DNA of 5,873 bases, from NCBI GenBank assembly GCA_022565745.1, contig JAIUMB010000137.1, positions 1-5,873 of the forward strand. Reading direction: 5' to 3'. The position numbers and the translations under genes were made by a program. The stretch comes from Cryomorphaceae bacterium. Lineage in GTDB: Bacteria > Bacteroidota > Bacteroidia > Flavobacteriales > Schleiferiaceae. The notes beneath the pieces were generated by a model, which did not search any database, was not told the DNA's origin, and saw only the letters and a program-made list of their open reading frames with translations. This document shows, piece after piece, positions 1-5,873 of the stretch; positions within the stretch are counted from its first letter, which is position 1, and each line of letters opens with the position of its first letter.

Positions 1-1
1 T

Positions 2-622
2 AATTGTGTTCATGTTGACTGTTACGCATTCTTTCAGAATAAAAACACCACGCACCCTAATTTAACAAAGCAAAACGCATATGTGTTATTTGCTCAAGGG
101 TATAGAACATGGGTTATTGTTGACAACAACCCTAAAACTCATCTTTTCGATACAGAAACAGCTGATTTAAACATGGAAACTATACGTGCATATTTACCTA
201 TTTCTCGAAAGGTTTTTTCAGAAAATGCAGAAATTGACATGCTTTCTATTAATTATAGCGACAATGTTCGCATAATTATTCAAAGGCCAGAGAAAGAAGA
301 AAAACTTCAAGATGAAATCATCTTTCCACAATTGGTTTCATCAAAAGAATTAGGGGATTATCTGAAGGTAATTGATGAAAATATGTTAAAAGTTTATCCC
401 AATCCAACATCTGAAATATTGACAATAAGTTTTGAAAACTCAATTTGGATTTCTGTTATCGAAGTTACAAGCATCGATGGAAAAAAAGTAATGTGTATTG
501 ATTATCCTGATTCAATTTCAAAAGCAAATATTAATGTTGCTTCACTTAAACCAGGAAGTTATATTTTGAGCATCATTGATAAATCTGGAAGAACTTTCAA
601 CCGACAGGTTCAGAAGATATAA
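2..622 (+). CDS. Secreted protein with type IX secretion C-terminal sorting domain (5' end missing)
   Basis: The frame is open from base 2 with no stop, so this is the last 206 residues of a longer protein; a GTG at 83 is internal to the open frame and is not a convincing start. The C-terminal ~79 residues (bases 383-619) form a Por/type IX sorting domain: 'LKVYPNPTSE' opens it, followed by a beta-rich Ig-like segment with 'SIDGKKV', 'NVASLKPGSYILSI' and the ending 'TFNRQVQKI'. In this family the domain directs the protein across the outer membrane through the Bacteroidota type IX system and is then removed or used for surface attachment. The upstream ~127 visible residues resemble no family I recognise, so the protein's function is unknown. 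The gene is markedly more AT-rich than its neighbours and is convergent with dnaG. The sorting domain is a confident call; the role of the rest is not. Confidence 0.88.
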   Translation, partial: NCVHVDCYAFFQNKNTTHPNLTKQNAYVLFAQGYRTWVIVDNNPKTHLFDTETADLNMETIRAYLPISRKVFSENAEIDMLSINYSDNVRIIIQRPEKEEKLQDEIIFPQLVSSKELGDYLKVIDENMLKVYPNPTSEILTISFENSIWISVIEVTSIDGKKVMCIDYPDSISKANINVASLKPGSYILSIIDKSGRTFNRQVQKI

Positions 623-733
623 TTTATAAAAAAAAATGTCGTAATATAAACACTATAATCAAGGCGCTCAAACAAATTAACTTCTTGATTTTAAATGATT
701 AAAACAAATAAATTCAACTTAATAAAAACCCTT
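623..733. other. Convergent intergenic gap
   Basis: This AT-rich spacer of 111 bases separates the stop of the secreted-protein gene from the stop of dnaG. It holds a run of nine A at 628-636 and one weak inverted repeat at 657-690. No gene is supported here. As the meeting point of two converging genes it is where termination of both would be expected. Confidence 0.8.
657..690. terminator. Possible weak bidirectional terminator hairpin
   Basis: AATCAAG at 657-663 is the exact reverse complement of CTTGATT at 684-690, giving a 7-bp stem with a 20-base loop, followed on the plus strand by TTAAAT. It sits between two converging genes, which is the right place. The stem is AT-rich, the loop is long and there is no proper T-tract, so a chance repeat is quite possible. 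Confidence 0.25.
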
Positions 734-2686
734 TTACACCTCCTGCCCCAACATTCGTTGTATCATCCGCTGCATTTCGCTGAGTTCGAAAATTTCTCGA
801 AACATCTCCATAGAAGCGTCCTCGTCGAGGTCATTTTCCCGCCAGGCGGTTTTCTTATCTTCAATCATTCCCTGCAGCATTTTCTCCTTAAACCGTAAAA
901 CGCTTTCGCGCACTTCTCGCTCCAGTACCACATCTCGACTTTTGGGAAAAATGCCTTTTTTCTCCCAGTCGCTCAACTCGTAGCGCTCGTCGGTTAAGTC
1001 AATGACCAGCTTGACCACGGCTTGGTCTTCATGGCGTAAAAACTGCTTGACATCGGGCAACTGCTCATGTCCCTCTAAGACGGCCTTTTGAAATTCAGCA
1101 TAAACCGAGGCAAATGGCGGGTACTGTAATGTCAATTCATCGGCATGCAGTTCTTCAACAATATACTGCGCTACCAACTCCGGTTCTTCTGATGGTTCGG
1201 TTGGTCGGCCATGTTCGTCAATAATGCTAAAACAAATGGCTTTTTCCCCAAACTTAAGCAATAATTCCATCAGCTTTTCCTCTTGGGCAAAGGTTATTGG
1301 TAAGTCGGCACCAACCTTGGTAGGCGCGTGTACCACCTCTATGGCCGGTGTCTCTTTCTCGCGGCGTTTGTATTGCTTTTCAGCATCAGTGGTTCGAAGG
1401 CGATTGACTTCACCTATCAAGAGGTTTTCTTCAGTGTCCAGCAACTTACTGCTTTCGCGAACGTAGACGTTACGATCCACATCGTTGGGCATCAAGGCTA
1501 AAGTTCGCGCAATTTCACGTATGGCTTCGGCCTTTTTCAGCGGACTGCCATCGGCTTCTTCCAGCAAATAACGCGTTTTAAACAGCAAAAAGTCTGATAC
1601 CTCTTCGTTGAGAAAACGGTGTAATTCTTCCGCTCCCCTACTGCGCGCAAAACTATCGGGGTCTTCCCCATCGGGAAACAAGAGTGTGTGCACATGCAGT
1701 CCTTCCCGCAAAAACATATCAATTCCGCGCATGCTGGCTTTGATACCGGCAGCATCGCCATCAAATAAAATGGTCACGTTGTTGGTCAACCGCTTGATTT
1801 GTCTGACCTGTTCTTCCGTGAGCGAAGTGCCACTGGTCGCAATGGTATTTTCTACCCCGGCTTGGTGAAAACTGATGACGTCGGTATAGCCTTCAACAAG
1901 ATATGCGCGGTCTTTTTTCACAACTGCTTTTCGCGCTTGATACAGTCCGTATAGGAGCTTACTCTTGTTGTAAATATCGCTTTCGGGACTATTGATGTAC
2001 TTGGCGATTTTTTTATCGCTGCGCAGCGTTCGTCCGCCAAAGCCGGCTATTCGACCGCTCAAATTGTGAATGGGGAACATCACCCGTTCTCGAAAGCGGT
2101 CGTACAAGCCACGCTCATTTTCCATGATTAAGCCGAGCTCCTTAAACAAATCCACGTTGTGTCCGGCGGCTTTGGCCTCCTTCAACAAAGCATCAGACTG
2201 CTGTATACTATAACCCAGCTCAAAGTCCTTGATGGTTTTTTCTGTAAAACCGCGTTCTTTAAAGTAACTCAAGCCAATCCGCACCCCTTCTTCTCCTTTG
2301 AGCAGTTGATTGGCAAAGAACTTTGCGGCAAATTCATTCACCAAATAAAGGCTCTCCCTGCGCGATCGCTGTTCTTTCTGTTCTTCGCTTTGCTGTGTTT
2401 CCTCTATTTCGATGCCGTAGCGATTGGCCAAATAGCGCAATGCCTCGGGATAACTCATTTTTTCGAGCTCCATGAGAAAACCGACGACGTTACCGCCACT
2501 GCCCGAACTGAAGCACTTGTAAATTTGTTTGGCTGGTGACACGTAAAATGAAGGCGTCTTTTCGTTGGTAAACGGACTTAAACCACGGTAATTCCCCCCC
2601 ACGCGTTTCATTTGCACAAAGTCGGCGACCACCTCTTCTATGCGGGCCGTTTCAAAAATCTTATCAATGGTAGCTGGGGTGATCAA
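734..2686 (-). CDS. dnaG: DNA primase DnaG
   Basis: DnaG is the replicative primase: it makes short RNA primers at the fork and binds the DnaB helicase. The 650 residues are a usual length for Bacteroidota. Order of domains: CHC2-type N-terminal domain (about 1-100), RNA-polymerase-like basic region (about 115-255, with 'RVMFPIHNLSGRIAGFGGR' at 201-219 and 'KYINSPES' at 229-236), Toprim core (about 260-345) and a C-terminal helicase-binding region (about 450-650, low similarity expected). Catalytic Toprim residues are present: E265 in 'EGYTDV', D309 and D311 in 'DGDAAG', and D342/D344 in 'EDPD'. The zinc site is degraded: the expected C-H-C-C positions are S37, T40, C58 and S61. The start is TTG at 2684-2686; upstream in frame there is no ATG or GTG before a TAA at 2714-2716, and 'MITPATIDKIFETARIEEVV' matches the family N-terminus, whereas the next Met (26) would cut into the domain. 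It is transcribed away from the plus-strand operon. Confidence 0.96.
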   Translation of the reverse strand: MITPATIDKIFETARIEEVVADFVQMKRVGGNYRGLSPFTNEKTPSFYVSPAKQIYKCFSSGSGGNVVGFLMELEKMSYPEALRYLANRYGIEIEETQQSEEQKEQRSRRESLYLVNEFAAKFFANQLLKGEEGVRIGLSYFKERGFTEKTIKDFELGYSIQQSDALLKEAKAAGHNVDLFKELGLIMENERGLYDRFRERVMFPIHNLSGRIAGFGGRTLRSDKKIAKYINSPESDIYNKSKLLYGLYQARKAVVKKDRAYLVEGYTDVISFHQAGVENTIATSGTSLTEEQVRQIKRLTNNVTILFDGDAAGIKASMRGIDMFLREGLHVHTLLFPDGEDPDSFARSRGAEELHRFLNEEVSDFLLFKTRYLLEEADGSPLKKAEAIREIARTLALMPNDVDRNVYVRESSKLLDTEENLLIGEVNRLRTTDAEKQYKRREKETPAIEVVHAPTKVGADLPITFAQEEKLMELLLKFGEKAICFSIIDEHGRPTEPSEEPELVAQYIVEELHADELTLQYPPFASVYAEFQKAVLEGHEQLPDVKQFLRHEDQAVVKLVIDLTDERYELSDWEKKGIFPKSRDVVLEREVRESVLRFKEKMLQGMIEDKKTAWRENDLDEDASMEMFREIFELSEMQRMIQRMLGQEV

Positions 2687-2769
2687 TGTTGTAACTGTGT
2701 TGTCGTGTTTGGCTTAAAAATATATAATTCTGAACCGTGTCTATTCGCAGAAAACCGTTCAAATACAGC

Positions 2770-2805
2770 GATTTCAACCCATACATTTTATTGGAAAATG
2801 AAATC
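2770..2805. repeat. Inverted repeat GATTTCA/TGAAATC
   Basis: GATTTCA at 2770-2776 is perfectly complementary to TGAAATC at 2799-2805. Inside it, CATTTT (2784-2789) pairs with AAAATG (2795-2800); the two stems share bases 2799-2800 and so could not both form completely. It lies about 115-150 bases upstream of the operon's likely promoter and about 85-120 upstream of the dnaG start. It could be an operator or a chance feature of AT-rich DNA. Confidence 0.3.
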
Positions 2806-2919
2806 CAAAGGTAGAAAATTAATGCCAATGGTGAAATAAATTAAGTGTGATCTGTGACATTTTTAATAACAACTTCAAGTCAGAATTAATAATAATTAAA
2901 CAGTATGGTAAACATTTGG

Positions 2920-2927
2920 TATCTTTG
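2920..2927 (+). promoter_or_regulatory. Bacteroidota -7 promoter element (TATCTTTG) for the operon
   Basis: TATCTTTG fits the Bacteroidota housekeeping-sigma -7 consensus TAnnTTTG exactly. It ends 18 bases before the ATG at 2946, so transcription would begin roughly 10 bases before the start codon, giving a very short leader. No clear TTG or TTTG -33 element is seen at the usual spacing; the upstream stretch at 2888-2900 is A/T only. The position rules against translation starting further upstream at the GTG at 2847, because the promoter would then be inside the coding region. Confidence 0.7.
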
Positions 2928-2945
2928 CAACCCAGCAAAAATCCT

Positions 2946-4004
2946 ATGATTATCAAACACAAAAAAAGGCTTCAATACGGTATGTATTTTTTTATACCGG
3001 TGATGTTGGTATTGCTCATACCGGTACAAATGCCTTATTCTGTAAAAAGTCGCGCTGCCGTTTACCCACTTCAAGAGTGGACGTTGAGTAAAAACAGCGA
3101 AGGCAACTTGATAACCACCCATCAAGACCACCGCAAAGGAACGCTGGAAACATACGGCATCACCGAGTTTCAACGCGGCGATGTGGTAACATTTAGCTTG
3201 ATTGATGGTCTTCGACAAAAATTGCACATTAACAAAGGCGATACCATAGGAACCTACAACTCCAATGAGGAGCGAAGAAAATTCATCGAACTAACCGGTC
3301 AATTGGGCGTGTATAAAGCCGAGTTGGAATTTTGGACAACGGGGCAAAAACCGGAGGACGTGGACGAAGCCATGCATCAATTAAATCTGGCCCAGCAAGA
3401 GTTAAAAACGGAGAGAAAGCTCATGGAACGTTCGCGCATTCTGCATCGCGATTCCGTTATTTCCGATCAAGAATTTGAAATAGCCGAAAACAAACTGCGC
3501 GTTAAAGAAATCAACTTAGACATCGCCGAAGCGCGTTACCGCTCTGTTACCACCGGAGAAAAGCCCGAACAAGAAATGCTGTTGAGAGCTAAAATTGAGG
3601 CCACCGAAGACCAGTTATCTCAAGTAAAGGACAGACTCGAACGCTTAGTATTGAAAAGCCCTATCAGCGGTATGGTAGTCAATCGTCACCGTGGCAGCGA
3701 CAACAACATCATCAGCGTTGCCGACACCACAGGTGTTATTGCGCTCTGCGCCATGAAAGCAGATCAAATGGAATGGGTATCTATAGGACAAGAGGCTTAT
3801 ACCAAATATCGAGGCAAAACAGTTAAAGGACAAGTCGTATCCATCGACAACAGCATGCAAGTCATTGACGGGCGTTCGGCCTTTTTTGTTAGAGTGGCAT
3901 TCCCCAACGAAAACTTTGCCCCAGGTGCTCTCTTAGATGTTGATATTTTCGTAGAAGACATGCGATTTTTCTCTTATCTTGGTCGTTTCTTTGGCCTGAT
4001 ATGA
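2946..4004 (+). CDS. HlyD-family periplasmic adaptor (membrane fusion) protein
   Basis: The product, 352 residues from ATG 2946, has the layout of a membrane fusion protein that links an inner-membrane partner to the outer membrane. A basic N-terminus ('MIIKHKKRLQYG') and one hydrophobic helix at about 13-29 anchor it in the inner membrane. The first lipoyl half-motif is around 88-104 ('HINKGDTIGTY'), a long charged helical hairpin runs about 105-235, the second lipoyl half is 'LVLKSPISGMVV' at 234-245, and a beta-barrel region covers about 264-336 ('FAPGALLDVDIFVED'). The frame extends upstream to a GTG at 2847, but those 33 residues have no family character and the promoter at 2920-2927 lies within them. 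It is the first gene of an operon with the VTC-domain gene 24 bases downstream. No ABC or RND pump and no TolC-like channel is encoded in the window, so its partner is unknown; the downstream membrane protein is a candidate by position only. The family call is firm; the transported substrate is not known. Confidence 0.85.
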   Translation: MIIKHKKRLQYGMYFFIPVMLVLLIPVQMPYSVKSRAAVYPLQEWTLSKNSEGNLITTHQDHRKGTLETYGITEFQRGDVVTFSLIDGLRQKLHINKGDTIGTYNSNEERRKFIELTGQLGVYKAELEFWTTGQKPEDVDEAMHQLNLAQQELKTERKLMERSRILHRDSVISDQEFEIAENKLRVKEINLDIAEARYRSVTTGEKPEQEMLLRAKIEATEDQLSQVKDRLERLVLKSPISGMVVNRHRGSDNNIISVADTTGVIALCAMKADQMEWVSIGQEAYTKYRGKTVKGQVVSIDNSMQVIDGRSAFFVRVAFPNENFAPGALLDVDIFVEDMRFFSYLGRFFGLI

Positions 4005-4028
4005 TGCGATGAGAAAAAGCATAGACGG

Positions 4029-4778
4029 ATGAAAAAACGCTACGAAAGAAAATACCTGGTCCCCATCGTTCATTTGGAGCGCATCAGAAAGCGTTTTGAG
4101 GTGTTTACCGAACCCGACAACTACGCTGTAAAGCAAGGACAAAGCATTCCCGAATATACCGTCAGAAGCATTTATCTCGACTCCAAAGACTGGACCGCTT
4201 ATGACGAAAAATTAGAAGGTCTTCGCGACAGGAACAAGCTGCGCATTCGCGGCTACGACACCTACACACCTGGCGACAAAGTGTTTATTGAAATCAAACA
4301 CAAGTTTGAAAACAGAATCGGCAAGAGTCGTGGTCGAATTCCCTACAGTGACTTAATGACCTTTCTCGAAACCGGAAATATAGAAGATTACTATCCGCCC
4401 GAAAGCGAGTATTACACCGACTTACAGCGATTTCTTTACTACTACCATCGCTATAACCAGCGACCGGTAACCACCGTTGTATATGAGCGAGAGCCCTATT
4501 TTGGGAAATTTGACCGTGGGGTACGCATCACGTTTGACAAAAACATCCGAGCCAATTTATTTCCCGAGTACGGCGATTTGTTTTATGAAGATAATTGCCG
4601 ACTTTTGTGGCCGCACTTTTTCATTTTAGAAATCAAGTATTTTACCGATGAAATGCCGCGTTGGGCACGTTCCATTGTTGAAGAGTTTGCCATTCGACAC
4701 GAAGCACTGTCGAAATACGCCCAAGGCATTGACGTCAATTACACCCTCAATCCATTATTTCACCGATCAGCAAATTAA
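4029..4778 (+). CDS. VTC-domain protein (polyphosphate polymerase-like)
   Basis: This 249-residue soluble protein is essentially one VTC domain, the tunnel fold that in yeast Vtc4 makes polyphosphate from ATP. It has no signal peptide or membrane helix, so it should be cytoplasmic. Recognisable elements in order: 'ERKYLV' at 6-11, 'YTVRSIYLD' at 43-51, 'RNKLRIRGYD' at 68-77 (R72 and R74), 'FIEIKHK' at 86-92 (E88, K90, K92), 'VVYEREPY' at 150-157 (R154), 'RGVRITFD' at 163-170 (R166), 'FILEIKY' at 198-204 (E201, K203) and 'LSKYAQGID' at 227-235 (K229). These basic strands and acidic metal-binding positions are the ones expected to line the tunnel; exact equivalence to yeast residues needs an alignment. 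The start ATG 4029 is the only one in frame after the adaptor's stop. The DUF4956 gene follows after 5 bases, a known frequent partnership. The polyphosphate activity is inferred from the family; some relatives may make or bind other products. Confidence 0.9.
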   Translation: MKKRYERKYLVPIVHLERIRKRFEVFTEPDNYAVKQGQSIPEYTVRSIYLDSKDWTAYDEKLEGLRDRNKLRIRGYDTYTPGDKVFIEIKHKFENRIGKSRGRIPYSDLMTFLETGNIEDYYPPESEYYTDLQRFLYYYHRYNQRPVTTVVYEREPYFGKFDRGVRITFDKNIRANLFPEYGDLFYEDNCRLLWPHFFILEIKYFTDEMPRWARSIVEEFAIRHEALSKYAQGIDVNYTLNPLFHRSAN

Positions 4779-4783
4779 CCGTA

Positions 4784-5458
4784 ATGAACCAACAGTTTTC
4801 CGACGTATTTGTCTTTTCAATCACCACCCAAGAGGCCTTGTCAAATCTATTGGTCGCTTTGATTTGTGGCATTCTTATCGCCATCTTATACCGAGTTACC
4901 TATCGCGGATTGAGTTATTCTGCCAACTTCGTCAACGCCATTATCATGTTGGCTATGATTACCGCGTTGGTAATTATGGTAATTGGCAACAACCTCGCCC
5001 GCGCCTTTGGTTTGGTGGGCGCCATGTCCATCATCCGCTTTAGAACTGCGGTTAAGGACACCCAAGACATCATGTTTATCTTCTTTGCCCTCGGTATTGG
5101 TTTGGCTGCCGGTGCGGGCACTTATGCCATTTGCTTTGTCGGCACATTCTTCATAGGCGCCGCTGTATTCATCACCAGCAAGGTGAACTACGCCCGTCCT
5201 AAAAACAAAGAGTTTTTACTGCAGATCACCTCCAGGCCATCAGAACTCCCCGACGACCCGTACAACAAAATCATTGAAAACCACTGCGAGCAGTACAAGC
5301 TCATCAATGTGAAATCATTGGGTGAGGCGGAAAAAGAAACCATTGAGACCTCTTTTTACGTACAATTGGCCGATCGCAACCGAAGCGATTTATTGATCAG
5401 AGAGCTCAAGCACATCCAAGGCGTCAACCGCGTGAATGTGTTTATGGATGAGACGTAA
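4784..5458 (+). CDS. DUF4956 multi-pass inner-membrane protein
   Basis: This 224-residue protein has four hydrophobic segments, at about 19-37, 50-68, 96-112 and 113-131, followed by a soluble C-terminal part of about 93 residues. Between the second and third segments lies the family's signature, 'GLVGAMSIIRFRTAVKDTQD' (76-95), with three basic and two acidic residues next to the membrane. The C-terminal part ends with 'IRELKHIQGVNRVNVF', which reads like a small alpha-beta (ACT-like) domain; that is only an impression. Length and layout fit the family. Its ATG lies 5 bases after the VTC gene's stop, so the two are very likely translated together. DUF4956 has no established biochemical function that I know of, but it commonly accompanies VTC-domain genes in bacteria. 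Serving as the membrane partner or channel for the polymer is a reasonable inference, not shown here. It is the last gene of the operon. Confidence 0.88.
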   Translation: MNQQFSDVFVFSITTQEALSNLLVALICGILIAILYRVTYRGLSYSANFVNAIIMLAMITALVIMVIGNNLARAFGLVGAMSIIRFRTAVKDTQDIMFIFFALGIGLAAGAGTYAICFVGTFFIGAAVFITSKVNYARPKNKEFLLQITSRPSELPDDPYNKIIENHCEQYKLINVKSLGEAEKETIETSFYVQLADRNRSDLLIRELKHIQGVNRVNVFMDET

Positions 5459-5459
5459 A

Positions 5460-5484
5460 GTGGTTGGGAGTGGGAGGTGTGGGG
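5460..5484 (+). other. G-rich tract just after the operon
   Basis: Directly after the DUF4956 stop codon the plus strand carries five G-runs (GG, GGG, GGG, GG, GGGG) spaced by 1-3 bases. Only three of the runs have three or more G, so a two-layer G-quadruplex is possible but a strong three-layer one is not. It stands out because the surrounding spacer is AT-rich. Confidence 0.45.
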
Positions 5485-5562
5485 TAACTTTTCTTTGTTA
5501 TCGGTCGACGACATCTTTTTCGTGTATTATAAACCACCCCATTGATCAGATATACCAATATC

Positions 5563-5580
5563 CCGTACCTAACGGCACGG
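5563..5580. repeat. Small GC-rich hairpin
   Basis: CCGTACC (5563-5569) faces GGCACGG (5574-5580) across a TAAC loop. Six of seven pairs match, with one A-C mismatch in the stem. It lies about 105 bases after the operon's last stop and is not followed by a T-run, so it is not a standard intrinsic terminator. Its role is unknown. Confidence 0.4.
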
Positions 5581-5873
5581 ATGGCCGCGTAGAGATTTAT
5601 TAGCTAATGGAATTTCTAAATATGATTCCGTTTTTGCGCCTTTGGTGCAGCATAGTGCTTCGGGTTTCATTTTTGATCACATCGTTTGGAATGTAGATTT
5701 AACGCTAATTGATGGAGAAAATACCGAATTGTCAAGGTTAACATATTCCCTTTATCTAAAACCACATGAACGACTCCTCCCTAACGATATGCGACCTGCG
5801 AAAAGCGATCAGCAGAGCAAGGAAGTGAGGATGCGACTGATTACTCATAGCTCATCCCTAGCGAAATACGAAA

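Larger units (their letters stand above)
2687..2945. other. Divergent intergenic region between dnaG and the adaptor-VTC-DUF4956 operon
   Basis: About 259 AT-rich bases lie between the TTG start of dnaG and the ATG of the adaptor gene. It must contain promoters in both directions. On the plus strand a good -7 element is visible at 2920-2927. For dnaG the best minus-strand candidate is TATATTTT (2717-2724), one base off TAnnTTTG, with no matching TTG element, so it is weak. An inverted repeat lies at 2770-2805. Small open frames here are not supported as genes. Confidence 0.75.
5459..5873. other. 415-base 3' region without a confident gene
   Basis: No terminator typical of the operon end is visible: the repeats here are short or have long loops. 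The region contains a G-rich run (5460-5484), a hairpin (5563-5580) and a plus-strand frame free of stops from 5573 to the window edge (about 100 codons). That frame has no ATG near its beginning; the first possible starts are TTG 5642 and GTG 5645. Its translation ('KYDSVFAPLVQHSASG', 'WNVDLTLIDGE') is not a family I recognise, and its last part reads like low-information intergenic sequence. It may be a gene cut by the edge, a decayed gene or noncoding DNA. Confidence 0.6.

Noticed and set aside
1608..2539. Plus-strand open frames opposite dnaG (1608-1868 and 2159-2539)
   Set aside because: They lie wholly inside dnaG on the other strand, and their translations have no family character; dnaG has clear domains throughout.
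2612..2839. Plus-strand frame of 75 codons across the dnaG start and the spacer
   Set aside because: Half of it is antisense to the conserved DnaG N-terminus, and the rest is AT-rich spacer; there is no promoter or recognisable product.
2846..2859. TGTGATCTGTGACA resembling a CRP/FNR binding site
   Set aside because: The consensus is an inverted repeat (TGTGA-N6-TCACA); here TGTGA is repeated directly, and the second arm does not match.
4648..5043. Plus-strand frame of 131 codons overlapping the VTC and DUF4956 genes
   Set aside because: It is an out-of-frame shadow of two well-supported family members.
5480..5541. TGGGGT/ACCCCA and GTGGTT/AACCAC pairs as an operon terminator
   Set aside because: The loops are 50 bases or more, the arms overlap each other, and no T-run follows.

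Overview
The window looks like a chromosomal piece of a Bacteroidota genome, probably near Flavobacteriales. Three things point there: a C-terminal type IX secretion sorting domain on the first gene, a TAnnTTTG-type promoter element (TATCTTTG) just before the plus-strand operon, and a DnaG primase whose N-terminus has the Flavobacteriia-like 'GLSPF..' form. No start codon in the window has a clear Shine-Dalgarno sequence, which also suits Bacteroidota. The taxonomic placement is inference from memory of these families.

Layout: (1) At 2-622 (+) is the 3' end of a secreted or surface protein; its start lies outside the window. It is AT-rich (positions 241-300 are 20/60 G+C) compared with the rest (1501-1560 are 31/60; 4201-4260 are 30/60). 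(2) dnaG, DNA primase, lies at 734-2686 (-), convergent with the first gene and starting at TTG. Three of the four zinc ligands of its CHC2 domain are replaced, while the catalytic Toprim residues are intact. (3) A divergent intergenic region at 2687-2945 carries the plus-strand promoter. (4) A three-gene operon runs from 2946 to 5458 (+): an HlyD-type membrane-anchored adaptor, a VTC-domain (polyphosphate-polymerase-like) protein, and a DUF4956 multi-pass membrane protein. The gaps are 24 and 5 bases, so co-transcription is very likely. (5) The last 415 bases hold no gene I can defend. They contain a G-rich stretch, a small hairpin and a reading frame that stays open to the window edge.

The operon is the most interesting part. 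The VTC domain is the catalytic fold of the eukaryotic vacuolar transporter chaperone, which makes polyphosphate from ATP and passes it through a membrane. Here a soluble VTC-domain protein is encoded directly before a small membrane protein and directly after a periplasm-spanning adaptor. That arrangement suggests a membrane-coupled system that makes an anionic polymer and moves it across the envelope. This is a hypothesis from gene order and domain content; nothing in the sequence proves the product or the transport.
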